Shown here: one piece after another, positions 26,390-35,388 of the stretch
Layout of the letters: each line of letters opens with the position of its first letter
Numbering within the stretch: position 1 is the stretch's first letter
Source: Bacteroidota bacterium
Lineage (GTDB): Bacteria > Bacteroidota > Bacteroidia > Bacteroidales > UBA12077
Length of the DNA: 64,000 nucleotides
Assembly: GCA_020444275.1 (NCBI GenBank)
Contig: JAHLLG010000001.1
Span: 895,773-959,772, forward strand
Reading direction: 5' to 3'
Translations under genes and position numbers: made by a program
The notes under the pieces: model-generated
What the model was told of the DNA's origin: nothing
Database searches by the model: none
The model's input: the letters and a program-made list of their open reading frames with translations, nothing else

Positions 26390-28114
26390 ATGAATAAAAT
26401 AAAATATTTACTGATCGTTTTAATTGCAGCGTTTATTTATTCTTGTGCTGAGGACGATTTTGAAAATCCTCCTGCACCGGCAAATTTTAACAACGTGGCT
26501 CAAGTTGTTGTCGACGGAGTAGATAACGATCCTGCAGTATTGTTAAAATCAAAAGAAAATGATCCTTGGGATACCATAGCTTGGATCCCAGCACAACTTT
26601 ACGAAGGTGAAGGATTAGTTACACACTATACAGTTCAGATTGATGAACAGGGTAACAATTTCGCTTCGGCTATCGAGTTCCAGAGCAATTCAACATCGGA
26701 TACATCGATTGTAATTACTCAGGGAACTTTAAACTCACGGCTTTTAGCAAACGGGTTTAGTCCGGTTCAATCCTATGATCTTGAGTATAGAATTAAGTCC
26801 TTTGTCCACAAACAATTAGATTCTTTGTACTCAGAAGTGTTTTCGTTCACTGTTACAACTTATAGACCTGATGTTCCTGTGCCAGAGTCGCTATATTTAT
26901 TTGGAGATGCAACAACTGTTGGTTGGGGTGCAGACACTTCTTTAGCAATGTACAACGATGAAGATAAGTATGTTGTATTTACTTATCTTGAAAAGGATAA
27001 AAAATTCAGATTCTTAAAAGCACAGAACACAGACGATAATACATATGATTTTGACAGTTTTATTACAATACCTGAAACAGTTAAGGCCGCAAAAGATGAG
27101 GATAATAATTTTATTTTCAAAGGCAATACAGGTTGGTATAAAATTGAAGCTGATTATATAACTAGTACCTTAAGTATTGCTCAACATGTTGTTGGTTCTG
27201 AAACATATACTTATACTTATGAAAATCTTTACCTTGTTGGTGATTATAATAGTGTTGACGGTGAATGGGATTATGATAACGCAGTTGCATTTACAAAAGT
27301 AGGAGAAGATTTATTTACTATCACAAGAGAACTTAAAGATGCTTCAGAATTTAAATTTATTGGGCAACAAGCTGATGGAGATCTGCAGTGGGGAAATATA
27401 GGAGAAGAAGGCAATAGTGGTATTCTAGGACCCAAAGATTACAATGGTGATATAACTTTTGATGGTGGTAATAATTCATATATTATTGAGGTTAATATTA
27501 AAGAGGGAACGTATTCTTTGACAAAAGATATTCCAAAAGAAATCTGGCTAGTTGGTTCTATTAATGGTTGGAACAACTATGGACAATATCTTGCTGCAAT
27601 AGGTAATGATGTTCATGTTGGATATCAGTACTTAGAAGATGTTGATGAAATTAAGATTCTTGTAGAAAGAAGTAGTTGGGATGGACTTTGGGGAGCAGGA
27701 GCAACTGCTGGTACTATAGCTGATGGTGGGGATAACATTAAGGTAGCTGAAATTCCAACATATGATGGTGAAGGATTCTATGAGATTAAATTTGATCTGG
27801 CTAATAAAACCGTTGTTTTAACACCTGTTGCAATTGGTGTTATTGGTAGTGCTCAGGCAGGTGATTGGAGTACTGATGTTAATTTAACATTCAATACAGC
27901 AACAAATGTGTGGGAAGGACAAGTTGATTTCTTTGCCACAGGAGAATGGAAGTTTAGAGCCAACGATGATTGGGTTATTAGTTTCGGTGGAGTCTTAGAT
28001 AACATTGAATACAATGGTGGAAATCTTGCAACTCCTGGTGCCGGAACATATGATGTTGTGCTGGATATCAGTGGTCAGGAAAAATTCTTTGCCACGGTAA
28101 CAGTAGCTAAATAA
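26390..28114 (+). CDS. SusF-like starch-binding outer membrane lipoprotein
   Basis: 574 residues from the ATG at 26390; a TTG three codons upstream is a poorer start. Lipoprotein signal with lipobox YSC (Cys19). The same N-terminal domain as in the preceding SusE-like protein is followed by repeated starch-binding modules. LYLFGDATTVGWG, LYLVGDYNSVDGEWD, IWLVGSINGWNNYG and IGVIGSAQAGDWS mark four module starts at about 168, 282, 385 and 482. This multi-module layout is that of SusF. It ends the first transcription segment, before a strong hairpin. Confidence 0.88.
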   Translation: MNKIKYLLIVLIAAFIYSCAEDDFENPPAPANFNNVAQVVVDGVDNDPAVLLKSKENDPWDTIAWIPAQLYEGEGLVTHYTVQIDEQGNNFASAIEFQSNSTSDTSIVITQGTLNSRLLANGFSPVQSYDLEYRIKSFVHKQLDSLYSEVFSFTVTTYRPDVPVPESLYLFGDATTVGWGADTSLAMYNDEDKYVVFTYLEKDKKFRFLKAQNTDDNTYDFDSFITIPETVKAAKDEDNNFIFKGNTGWYKIEADYITSTLSIAQHVVGSETYTYTYENLYLVGDYNSVDGEWDYDNAVAFTKVGEDLFTITRELKDASEFKFIGQQADGDLQWGNIGEEGNSGILGPKDYNGDITFDGGNNSYIIEVNIKEGTYSLTKDIPKEIWLVGSINGWNNYGQYLAAIGNDVHVGYQYLEDVDEIKILVERSSWDGLWGAGATAGTIADGGDNIKVAEIPTYDGEGFYEIKFDLANKTVVLTPVAIGVIGSAQAGDWSTDVNLTFNTATNVWEGQVDFFATGEWKFRANDDWVISFGGVLDNIEYNGGNLATPGAGTYDVVLDISGQEKFFATVTVAK

Positions 28115-28130
28115 TTATATGTAAATTGAT

Positions 28131-28156
28131 AAAAGCCCGCTTTTTTGCGGGCTTTT
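28131..28156 (+). terminator. Hairpin terminator after the susCDEF-like genes
   Basis: A perfect 10-bp stem (28131-28140 with 28147-28156), T6 loop, followed by T's. Because the GH13 genes begin just after it on the same strand, it may act as an attenuating or partial terminator. Confidence 0.88.
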
Positions 28157-28178
28157 TTTACCCAAATTTTAACTTACC

Positions 28179-30074
28179 ATGAAATTACGTCTTTTATTAC
28201 TTTCTGTATCTCTTATTAGTTTATTTGTTTCCTGTAATTCGGGCAAAACAGAAACAGAAAATACAAAGAAGCACGAACTTAGCTATGTTCCCGAGTGGAG
28301 CAGACAAGCTATTTGGTATCAAATTTTTGTAGAACGATTCAGAAATGGTGATCCAACAAACGACCCAACTGCAAAAGATATTGTGGGTACTTACCCCGAT
28401 AGTGTTCCGGGAACCTGGAAAGTTACAGCCTGGGGACAACAATGGTATAAACCGGACGATTATTTTGAACAATCGCCGTTGCCCGACCAATGGAACAACT
28501 TGCAACTAAGACGATATGGAGGCGATTTACAAGGTGTAATTGATAAGTTAGATTATGTAAAATCGTTAGGAGTAACAGCAATTTACCTAAATCCTTTGAA
28601 CGATTCACCATCACTGCATAAATATGATCCAAGGTACTGGAGGCATATTGACAGAAATTTTGGTCCTGATCCTCAGAAGGATATTGAATTGATAAAAACA
28701 GAAAATCCGGTTGATCCGTCAACATGGAAATGGACAACGGCAGATCAGCTATTCCTCAAGTTAATTGAAGAGTGTCATAAAAGAGACCTTAAGGTGATAT
28801 TGGATTATTCCTGGAATCACACAGGTAAAGACTTTTGGGCTTTTAACGATGTAAAAGAAAAAGGGAAAGAGTCTGCTTATGCCGATTGGTACGAGATTGA
28901 AAGCTTTGATGATCCGGCAACAGCAGATAACGAATTTAAATACAATGGCTGGGCAGGCGTTCAAACTATGCCCGAAATAAAAAAAGATATTATTGGAACA
29001 CATGATGATGTTCCGCTAAAAGGGAATATACATAGCGAACAAGTTAAACAGCATATTTTTAATATTTCCAAACGCTGGCTCGATCCGAATGGCGATGGGG
29101 ATCCTTCAGATGGTGTCGATGGATATCGCCTGGATGTTGCCGAAAAAGTACCCTTGGGATTTTGGAGAGAATATAGAAAAGTAGTTAAAGATGTTAATCC
29201 TGATGCCTACTTACTAGGCGAAATATGGTGGAAATCATGGCCCGATGAATTAATGCTACCAACGTATTATTTGCAAGGTGATGTGTTTGACGCTACGATG
29301 AATTATCGTTGGTATCGACCCGCACGGCATTTCTTCGCCGATGCTCCGGAAAGTATGAAACCAAGCGAATTTGTTGCAGAGCTTAAGGATAAGTTGCAGG
29401 GAATTGATACTGCTAATTTGCAAGCCATGATGAACTTAGTGGCAAGTCACGATGCGCCAAGAGTTTCAACATCTTTATACAATAATGGAAAATATAAGTA
29501 TCAGGCAAAACCCTGGGAGAACAGAGACTATAAAATTAATAAACCGGATGAGCATACACGTGTGATTCAAAAAATGTTACTCATCCATCAGTTTACATTT
29601 ATTGGCTCGCCTCATATTTGGTATGGCGATGAGGTAGGAATGTGGGGAAGCGACGATCCAGGAACACGAAAACCTATGGTTTGGCCCGATATTGAATACG
29701 AAGATGAGACTATGCATCCTTTCGGAGAGGAAAGAAAAACCGACAAGGTAGAACAGGATACAGCATTGTTAAACTTTTATAAAAAACTGATTCAGATTCG
29801 TAAAAATAATCCTGCATTAATTTATGGAGACCTTACATTTAGTTTAGTTGATGATGAGAACAAAACGTTTGCTTATAACAGAACAAATGAATCTGATGAG
29901 ATAGTAGTTGCTTTTAACAAATCTGAAGCAACGAAGACACTGACTATTCCGGTTGAAAAGAATGGACAATATTATAATGCACTGAGCAATAAACAGGTAA
30001 TTAATAGTGAGGAGAATAGTTTACGTTTTGAGTTAGGAGCAGAACAAGCCATGATATTAATCTTAAAAGATTAA
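28179..30074 (+). CDS. GH13 alpha-amylase-family lipoprotein
   Basis: 631 residues. Lipobox FVSC (Cys19). A (beta/alpha)8 GH13 barrel starts at AIWYQIFVERFRNGDP. The catalytic residues are visible: nucleophile Asp in VDGYRLDVAE (about 319), acid Glu in YLLGEIWW (about 348) and the third Asp in VASHDAPR (about 425). The C-terminal beta domain ends near 630. The lipid anchor places it at the surface or in the periplasm, where it would cut alpha-1,4 glucans to oligosaccharides. Sub-specificity (amylase, neopullulanase or cyclomaltodextrinase) cannot be settled by eye. It starts 22 bases after the hairpin. Confidence 0.9.
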   Translation: MKLRLLLLSVSLISLFVSCNSGKTETENTKKHELSYVPEWSRQAIWYQIFVERFRNGDPTNDPTAKDIVGTYPDSVPGTWKVTAWGQQWYKPDDYFEQSPLPDQWNNLQLRRYGGDLQGVIDKLDYVKSLGVTAIYLNPLNDSPSLHKYDPRYWRHIDRNFGPDPQKDIELIKTENPVDPSTWKWTTADQLFLKLIEECHKRDLKVILDYSWNHTGKDFWAFNDVKEKGKESAYADWYEIESFDDPATADNEFKYNGWAGVQTMPEIKKDIIGTHDDVPLKGNIHSEQVKQHIFNISKRWLDPNGDGDPSDGVDGYRLDVAEKVPLGFWREYRKVVKDVNPDAYLLGEIWWKSWPDELMLPTYYLQGDVFDATMNYRWYRPARHFFADAPESMKPSEFVAELKDKLQGIDTANLQAMMNLVASHDAPRVSTSLYNNGKYKYQAKPWENRDYKINKPDEHTRVIQKMLLIHQFTFIGSPHIWYGDEVGMWGSDDPGTRKPMVWPDIEYEDETMHPFGEERKTDKVEQDTALLNFYKKLIQIRKNNPALIYGDLTFSLVDDENKTFAYNRTNESDEIVVAFNKSEATKTLTIPVEKNGQYYNALSNKQVINSEENSLRFELGAEQAMILILKD

Positions 30075-30103
30075 GTAATTTATAGAAACAACATATTGGG
30101 GAT

Positions 30104-32848
30104 ATGAATTTTAAGAAGTTTATTGCATTAATTAGTTGGAGTATAGTGTTTAGTTTGGTGGTTAAAGCTCAGGTTGTAACCACCAATCCGGAGTTTCCAA
30201 CAGCTACCGAGCCGGTAACGATAACTTTTGATGCCACCGGATCGGCGCTTGAAGGCTATACGGGAGATTTATACGTACACACAGGTGTAACTATCGATGG
30301 AACAGGCAGATGGCAAAACGTTATTGGTAGCTGGGGCGATAACGATGCACAACCCCAATTAACCAGAACATCAACAGATATGTACACGTTAGAAATATCT
30401 TCTTCGATAAACGAGTATTATAATGTTGAATCTGGTGATAAGGTTACTGAATTGTGCTTTGTTTTTAGAAGCGCTGACGGCAATACACAAACTTCAGATA
30501 TTTTTGCAGATGTGTATGAGCCGGGATTAAACCTGAGTATTACATCTCCAACAAACGATTATATTATGCTTCCTGGTGAATCTGTTGCAATTGAAGCATC
30601 AGCAAGCAAATGCGATAGCATGTTTTTATTTATCGACGATACCTTTATAACTAAGCTTGAAGGAACAAGCCTTGCATATAATCATACTGAAAACATTGCT
30701 GGGTCGCATAAAATTGAGATAATCGCTAAAAACAGCGAAGATGAAAAATCCGATTCTGTGTATTATTTTGTTCGTGGCACTGTGAACGAAGCGGAAATAC
30801 CTGCAGGCTGGCAAAAAGGAATTAACTATTTAGATACAGATTCTGTAGGATTAGTGCTGTTTGCGCCATACAAAGATTTTGTTTTCGTTATCGGAGATTT
30901 TACCGATTGGCGATTACAGGAAGATTTTATGATGAACAAAACTGCTGATGGCGAATATTATTGGTTAAGTATTGGTGGATTAACACCAAAGCAGGAATAT
31001 ATCTTTCAGTATTATATCGATGGTGAACTTCGAATTGCTGATCCATATGCTGAAAAAATAAGTGATCCGAATGATAAATATATCACTGAAGATACCTATC
31101 CATCTTTAATTGATTATCCCGAAGAAAAGACATCAAAAATTGCTGCTGTTCTGCAAACTAATCAGGATGAGTATCCATGGGAAAACACTGATTTTACTCC
31201 TCCCGAAACTGAAAATCTGATTATATACGAGTTATTAATAAGAGATTTCCTTGCAAATCATGATTACAAGACATTAACCGATACACTCGATTACTTAGCC
31301 AACTTAGGAATTAATGCCATTGAACTGATGCCGTTTAACGAGTTCGAAGGGAACGAAAGCTGGGGATATAATCCAAGTTTTTATTTTGCACCCGACAAAT
31401 ATTATGGTCCTAAGGATGATTTAAAAGCATTTATTGACGAATGCCATTCTCGCGGAATAGCTGTTTTTATGGACATGGTGTTAAATCATTCCTATGGTCA
31501 ATCGCCTTTGGTACGCATGTACTTTGATCCGGATGCGGGTGATTATGGACAACCCACCGCTGAAAACCCGTGGTATAACCAGACATCTCCAAACACCTCG
31601 TATTCCTGGGGATTTGATTTTAATCACGAAAGCGATTATACCAAAGCGTTTGTTGATAGTGTAAATAGTTACTGGTTAACATACTATAAGGTAGATGGTT
31701 TCAGATTCGATTTTACCAAAGGTTTCACCAATACATCAGGTGATGGCTGGAGCTACGATGCTTCACGCATATCTATACTAAAACGAATGGCCGATAAAAT
31801 ATGGGAAGTAAACAGTTCTGCTGTGGTAATATTGGAACATTTTACAGACAATACCGAAGAAAAGGAACTTGCCAATTATGGCATGCTCATTTGGGGTAAT
31901 ATCAACGATGAATATTCCAAAGCAGTAAAAGGTTTCGATTCGGATATTAGCTGGATTTCTTACAACGAAAGATCGTGGAGTAATCCTAATCTGGTAGGTT
32001 ATATGGAAAGTCACGATGAAGAAAGACTTATGTTCGAGTGCTTGAAGTATGGAAGTTCTTCGGGAAGTTACGATGTAAGTGATACATTAACTGCACTGAA
32101 ACGTATGGAACTCGTGGCTAATTTCTTTATTCCCATACCGGGACCAAAAATGATCTGGAAATTTGGAGAGCTTGGTTATGATGTTTCTATCGATTATGAC
32201 TGCAGAGTTTGTAACAAACCTATTTTATGGGATTATTATAATGAGACTGAACGATTAAGATTATACCAGGTATATAAAACCTTAATCGAATTAAAGCAAG
32301 AGTATGATGTTTTTAAAACTTCGGATTTTACTATTGGGCAGAATGGAAAAACTAAAACCATTAACCTGAATGGTAGTGAAATGAATGTGGTAATTCTCGG
32401 TAATTTCGATGTTACCGCGGCTTTTGCAACGGCTAATTTTCCGAGTACCGGAGATTGGTACGAGCTGTATACCGGCGATACCCTATCGCTGACACATACC
32501 GAAGAGATGATTAGTCTGGGTGCTGGAGAATATCGACTATATACTGATGTTAAATTGCAACAACCCGATATTATTTCTTCAATGAGGTCGGAGCTTCAGT
32601 TGCAATCAAAAAAGTGTAACGTTTATCCTAACCCGTCATCAGGGAATTTCTATTTTGAACTAGAAGATCAATATGCAGGTAGTAGCGAAATTTATGTATT
32701 TGATTTGAACGGGCAGTTAAAAATTAAGAAACAGAGTATGCAGCAAAACGTACTCGAAATAAATGCTTCAGAACTTAATTCAGGGTTATACTTCTACCGA
32801 ATTGTTCGAAATGGTGAAGTTTACACAGGAAAAATCATGAAGCAATAA
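30104..32848 (+). CDS. T9SS-secreted multi-domain GH13 enzyme
   Basis: 914 residues. Signal peptide (about 1-22), an N-terminal beta domain (about 25-130), an Ig-like segment (about 140-225), a CBM48/isoamylase-type E-set domain (about 245-345, with FVFVIGDFTDWR), the GH13 barrel (about 370-760) and a type A T9SS sorting domain (about 838-914, with VYPNPSSGNFYFELE and YTGKIMKQ). Nucleophile Asp in VDGFRFDFTKG (about 535), acid Glu in VVILEHFTDN (about 578), Asp in YMESHDEER (about 636). The E-set domain suggests action on branched glucans. It should be exported to the surface or the medium by T9SS, upstream of SusCD uptake. Confidence 0.9.
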   Translation: MNFKKFIALISWSIVFSLVVKAQVVTTNPEFPTATEPVTITFDATGSALEGYTGDLYVHTGVTIDGTGRWQNVIGSWGDNDAQPQLTRTSTDMYTLEISSSINEYYNVESGDKVTELCFVFRSADGNTQTSDIFADVYEPGLNLSITSPTNDYIMLPGESVAIEASASKCDSMFLFIDDTFITKLEGTSLAYNHTENIAGSHKIEIIAKNSEDEKSDSVYYFVRGTVNEAEIPAGWQKGINYLDTDSVGLVLFAPYKDFVFVIGDFTDWRLQEDFMMNKTADGEYYWLSIGGLTPKQEYIFQYYIDGELRIADPYAEKISDPNDKYITEDTYPSLIDYPEEKTSKIAAVLQTNQDEYPWENTDFTPPETENLIIYELLIRDFLANHDYKTLTDTLDYLANLGINAIELMPFNEFEGNESWGYNPSFYFAPDKYYGPKDDLKAFIDECHSRGIAVFMDMVLNHSYGQSPLVRMYFDPDAGDYGQPTAENPWYNQTSPNTSYSWGFDFNHESDYTKAFVDSVNSYWLTYYKVDGFRFDFTKGFTNTSGDGWSYDASRISILKRMADKIWEVNSSAVVILEHFTDNTEEKELANYGMLIWGNINDEYSKAVKGFDSDISWISYNERSWSNPNLVGYMESHDEERLMFECLKYGSSSGSYDVSDTLTALKRMELVANFFIPIPGPKMIWKFGELGYDVSIDYDCRVCNKPILWDYYNETERLRLYQVYKTLIELKQEYDVFKTSDFTIGQNGKTKTINLNGSEMNVVILGNFDVTAAFATANFPSTGDWYELYTGDTLSLTHTEEMISLGAGEYRLYTDVKLQQPDIISSMRSELQLQSKKCNVYPNPSSGNFYFELEDQYAGSSEIYVFDLNGQLKIKKQSMQQNVLEINASELNSGLYFYRIVRNGEVYTGKIMKQ

Positions 32849-32864
32849 CTATAAAATTATTTAT

Positions 32865-33458
32865 ATGCGAGATATCAACTGGACCATATTGTTAATTATT
32901 TTCATATCGATTTCCTTTGGGTTTTTCATGGCTTACTGGCGATTTAAGGGTAGAATCGCCAGTTTAAAAAGCCTTGCTTTCTCCGATGATTTGGGTGTTT
33001 TCAATCATCGGGAATTGAAATCGAAACTTAAATCTTTAATTAAAAATCCATCGGTAAATTCAATTGTTTTTGTTCTGATTGATGTTGATCGATTTAAGAA
33101 TTATAATGATCATTATGGTTATGACAGTGCAGATTCGCTATTACAAGAATTTGTAAATATTACCAAAAGCTTTATTCGTAAAACAGATTTGTTTTTCAGG
33201 TATAAAAACGGCGATGAGTTTGCACTAATTTTTACCAATATTGGTGTGGAGGAAGCGAAGGAGCTTGGAAACAGGTTGCGAAGAGTGGTTGCATATCATC
33301 CTTTTGAGGTCGATGGACAAACCATAAATCTTACCATAAGTATGGGAATTACAAGTTCACATAATAACGATTCGCCTGATAAAATAAGGAAAAGAGCAGA
33401 GGAGGCATTACATCAGGCTAAGCAATCAAAAAATACAGTGGTACTTATTGAAGACTAG
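32865..33458 (+). CDS. Membrane-anchored GGDEF protein
   Basis: 197 residues. One N-terminal transmembrane helix (about 5-24) is joined directly to a GGDEF domain (about 35-195), with no sensor domain between. The signature reads NGDEF in RYKNGDEFALIF, so the first glycine is replaced; the metal Asp of VLIDVDRFKNYND is present. Variants with another residue at the first position can be active diguanylate cyclases, but activity is not certain here. It lies 16 bases after the T9SS amylase gene and before a strong terminator, so it is probably the last gene of the starch operon. Confidence 0.85.
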   Translation: MRDINWTILLIIFISISFGFFMAYWRFKGRIASLKSLAFSDDLGVFNHRELKSKLKSLIKNPSVNSIVFVLIDVDRFKNYNDHYGYDSADSLLQEFVNITKSFIRKTDLFFRYKNGDEFALIFTNIGVEEAKELGNRLRRVVAYHPFEVDGQTINLTISMGITSSHNNDSPDKIRKRAEEALHQAKQSKNTVVLIED

Positions 33459-33514
33459 TTGATTATAAGCTTTTTGAATTTAGGCGTATGAACTAAAGTT
33501 GAGTTTTAGGTATG

Positions 33515-33548
33515 AAAAAGCCTTTCGAATTTTGTCGAAAGGCTTTTT
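33515..33548 (+). terminator. Strong terminator at the end of the starch operon
   Basis: A perfect 14-bp stem (33515-33528 with 33535-33548), 6-base loop, T-run at the right edge. Confidence 0.9.
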
Positions 33549-33628
33549 CTATTTTCTGGCAAATAGTTTCCAGGTTAGTTACAATTGTTTATAAACTTGG
33601 CATCACTTTTCAATTCAGACTTATAAAA

Positions 33629-33786
33629 AAAGAGGCTGTCTGAAATATCCTTAAACTGTCATTCCCTTGAAAAAGGGAATCTTTTAATTTGTTTGTAATT
33701 CAATGATTTAAAAGATACCCAATCAAGCCTGCCTGTCGGCAGACAGGTTGGGTATAACAATAATAGACTTTTCAGACAGCCTCTTT
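33629..33786. repeat. MITE-like element with 17-bp terminal inverted repeats
   Basis: 158 bases bounded by perfect inverted repeats AAAGAGGCTGTCTGAAA (33629-33645) and its complement (33770-33786). Inside are two further hairpins: ATTCCCTT/AAGGGAAT near 33661-33679 and CCTGTC/GACAGG near 33732-33746. It encodes nothing. It fills most of the 349-base gap between the GGDEF gene and the next GH13 gene. A degenerate relative is at 53908-54039. Confidence 0.6.
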
Positions 33787-33807
33787 GCACTTAGCTTATT
33801 CTACGTA

Positions 33808-35187
33808 TTATTTAGCAAATACTTTATAATCCCAGGCAGCTAATTGATAGCTATTTGCAAATTCTTCATCTGTAAATAGTTCAGTTAAACCTGTTCCATC
33901 CAGTTCGTTTGTGAATTCGAACTCAACTTCTTCTGCTGACAGATTTAGTATTGTAATTACTTTATGTTCACCTTTTATTCTTGCGAAAGCGAAAATTTTA
34001 TCATCTGCAGATGTAGCAAGTTTTTCCATGCTTCCACCAAAGTCTCCATTCCATAGCGCCGGATTATCTTTCTTCAGTTGGAAAAGCTGGCTGTAAAGTT
34101 CATCCAAACAACACTCTTTATCCCAGTTAATAATATCTTTTTCGAAAAAGTCAAGTTGCTTATCCAGGCAAGCTTCCTGTCCGTTGTATACTAACGGCAT
34201 GGCAGGTGCCGTGGCAGAAAGAACGGTGAATGGTTTAACTGCTTTTCCTAATCTTTCTAGTGCTGTTCCCTTCCATGAGTTTTCATCATGATTGCTTGTA
34301 AAGTACATTCTGTAGTCATTAGAGCCATATTTGGTTTTCTCTTTTTCAAACTGTTGAACAAGATCTTCAATGGTTTTATTTCCTTGCGCAATTTCGTTCC
34401 ACAGAAAATGCATATCCCAGGCATAAGTCATATCAAACGCATATTCATGCAGCTCAGGCTCATTAGCTTCTGCAAGCATAAATACTGGTTTAATCTCATC
34501 CAGTTCATAGCGAACATTATTCCAAAAATCAACAGGTACCATGCCGGCAACATCACAACGATAACCGTCAATGTTAAATTCAGATACCCAATATTTTAAA
34601 GCATCTGTCATATATTGTCGCATTTCAGGCACTTCAAAATTAAAGTCGGCAACATCGGTCCAGTCATCTACGGGCGATATAATTTCACCTTCTTCATTTT
34701 TTGTATACCATTCCGGGTGCTTGTTAATAAGCTCATTATCCCAGGCCGAATGATTTGCAACCCAGTCAATTATAATATGCATTCCCAGTTCATGAATCTT
34801 GCTGATCAGATTTCTGAAATCTTCTTCGGTTCCGAATTCATGATTTACAGCATAATAATCTTTTACTGCGTAGTAACTTCCCAATGTTCCTTTTCTGTTT
34901 TTTTCTCCAATAGGATGTATGGGCATAAGCCATAAAATATCCACACCCATCTCTTTTAATCGGGGAAGATGTTCAGCAAAAGCATTAAATGTTCCTTCAG
35001 GAGTATATTGTCGGATATTCACTTCGTAAATAGTTGCATTTTTACTCCATTCAACATGGTTAACTTTTTGAAATTCAATGTTTTTGTTATCTTCTTGCTG
35101 TTTAAGATTGCACGATATGAGCAATAATAATGATAACGGTAACATTATCAATATTTTAGTTGATTTTCTGAATTTAATTTTTTTCAT
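33808..35187 (-). CDS. GH13 alpha-amylase-family lipoprotein
   Basis: 459 residues from the ATG at 35187, chosen because it gives a clean lipoprotein signal (KKIKFRKS, then LLLLISC); a start 18 codons upstream adds an implausible leader. The GH13 barrel begins at ATIYEVNIRQYTPEGT. The catalytic Asp in YRCDVAGMVP (about 210), Glu in FMLAEANEPE (about 239) and Asp in FTSNHDENSW (about 301) are present. It is compact, without extra modules, like periplasmic maltodextrin-cleaving enzymes of such loci. It is divergent from the phosphofructokinase gene. Confidence 0.9.
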   Translation of the reverse strand: MKKIKFRKSTKILIMLPLSLLLLISCNLKQQEDNKNIEFQKVNHVEWSKNATIYEVNIRQYTPEGTFNAFAEHLPRLKEMGVDILWLMPIHPIGEKNRKGTLGSYYAVKDYYAVNHEFGTEEDFRNLISKIHELGMHIIIDWVANHSAWDNELINKHPEWYTKNEEGEIISPVDDWTDVADFNFEVPEMRQYMTDALKYWVSEFNIDGYRCDVAGMVPVDFWNNVRYELDEIKPVFMLAEANEPELHEYAFDMTYAWDMHFLWNEIAQGNKTIEDLVQQFEKEKTKYGSNDYRMYFTSNHDENSWKGTALERLGKAVKPFTVLSATAPAMPLVYNGQEACLDKQLDFFEKDIINWDKECCLDELYSQLFQLKKDNPALWNGDFGGSMEKLATSADDKIFAFARIKGEHKVITILNLSAEEVEFEFTNELDGTGLTELFTDEEFANSYQLAAWDYKVFAK

Positions 35188-35264
35188 GCTAAATAAATTT
35201 AATTTTTTATAATTTAAAGTTTTAAAATTGTGATAAATCAAGGCTTTTTCTTATTTTTGACTGT

Positions 35265-35298
35265 TAAGATTTTACCATTTAAAGATACTAAAATCTTA
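35265..35298. promoter_or_regulatory. 10-bp inverted repeat between divergent GH13 and pfkA genes
   Basis: TAAGATTTTA at 35265-35274 and its exact complement at 35289-35298, 14 bases apart, in the 201-base gap between the two start codons. It could be an operator serving both promoters or a hairpin in the pfkA leader. It does not resemble the LacI-type operator. Confidence 0.35.
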
Positions 35299-35388
35299 TC
35301 AAAAAAACTGCATGAAAAGCAGGCTAATTAAAGAGAATAGAGCGTTTTCTTCCCAAATAGAATTTAGATTAATAATCATTAAAAAAGA

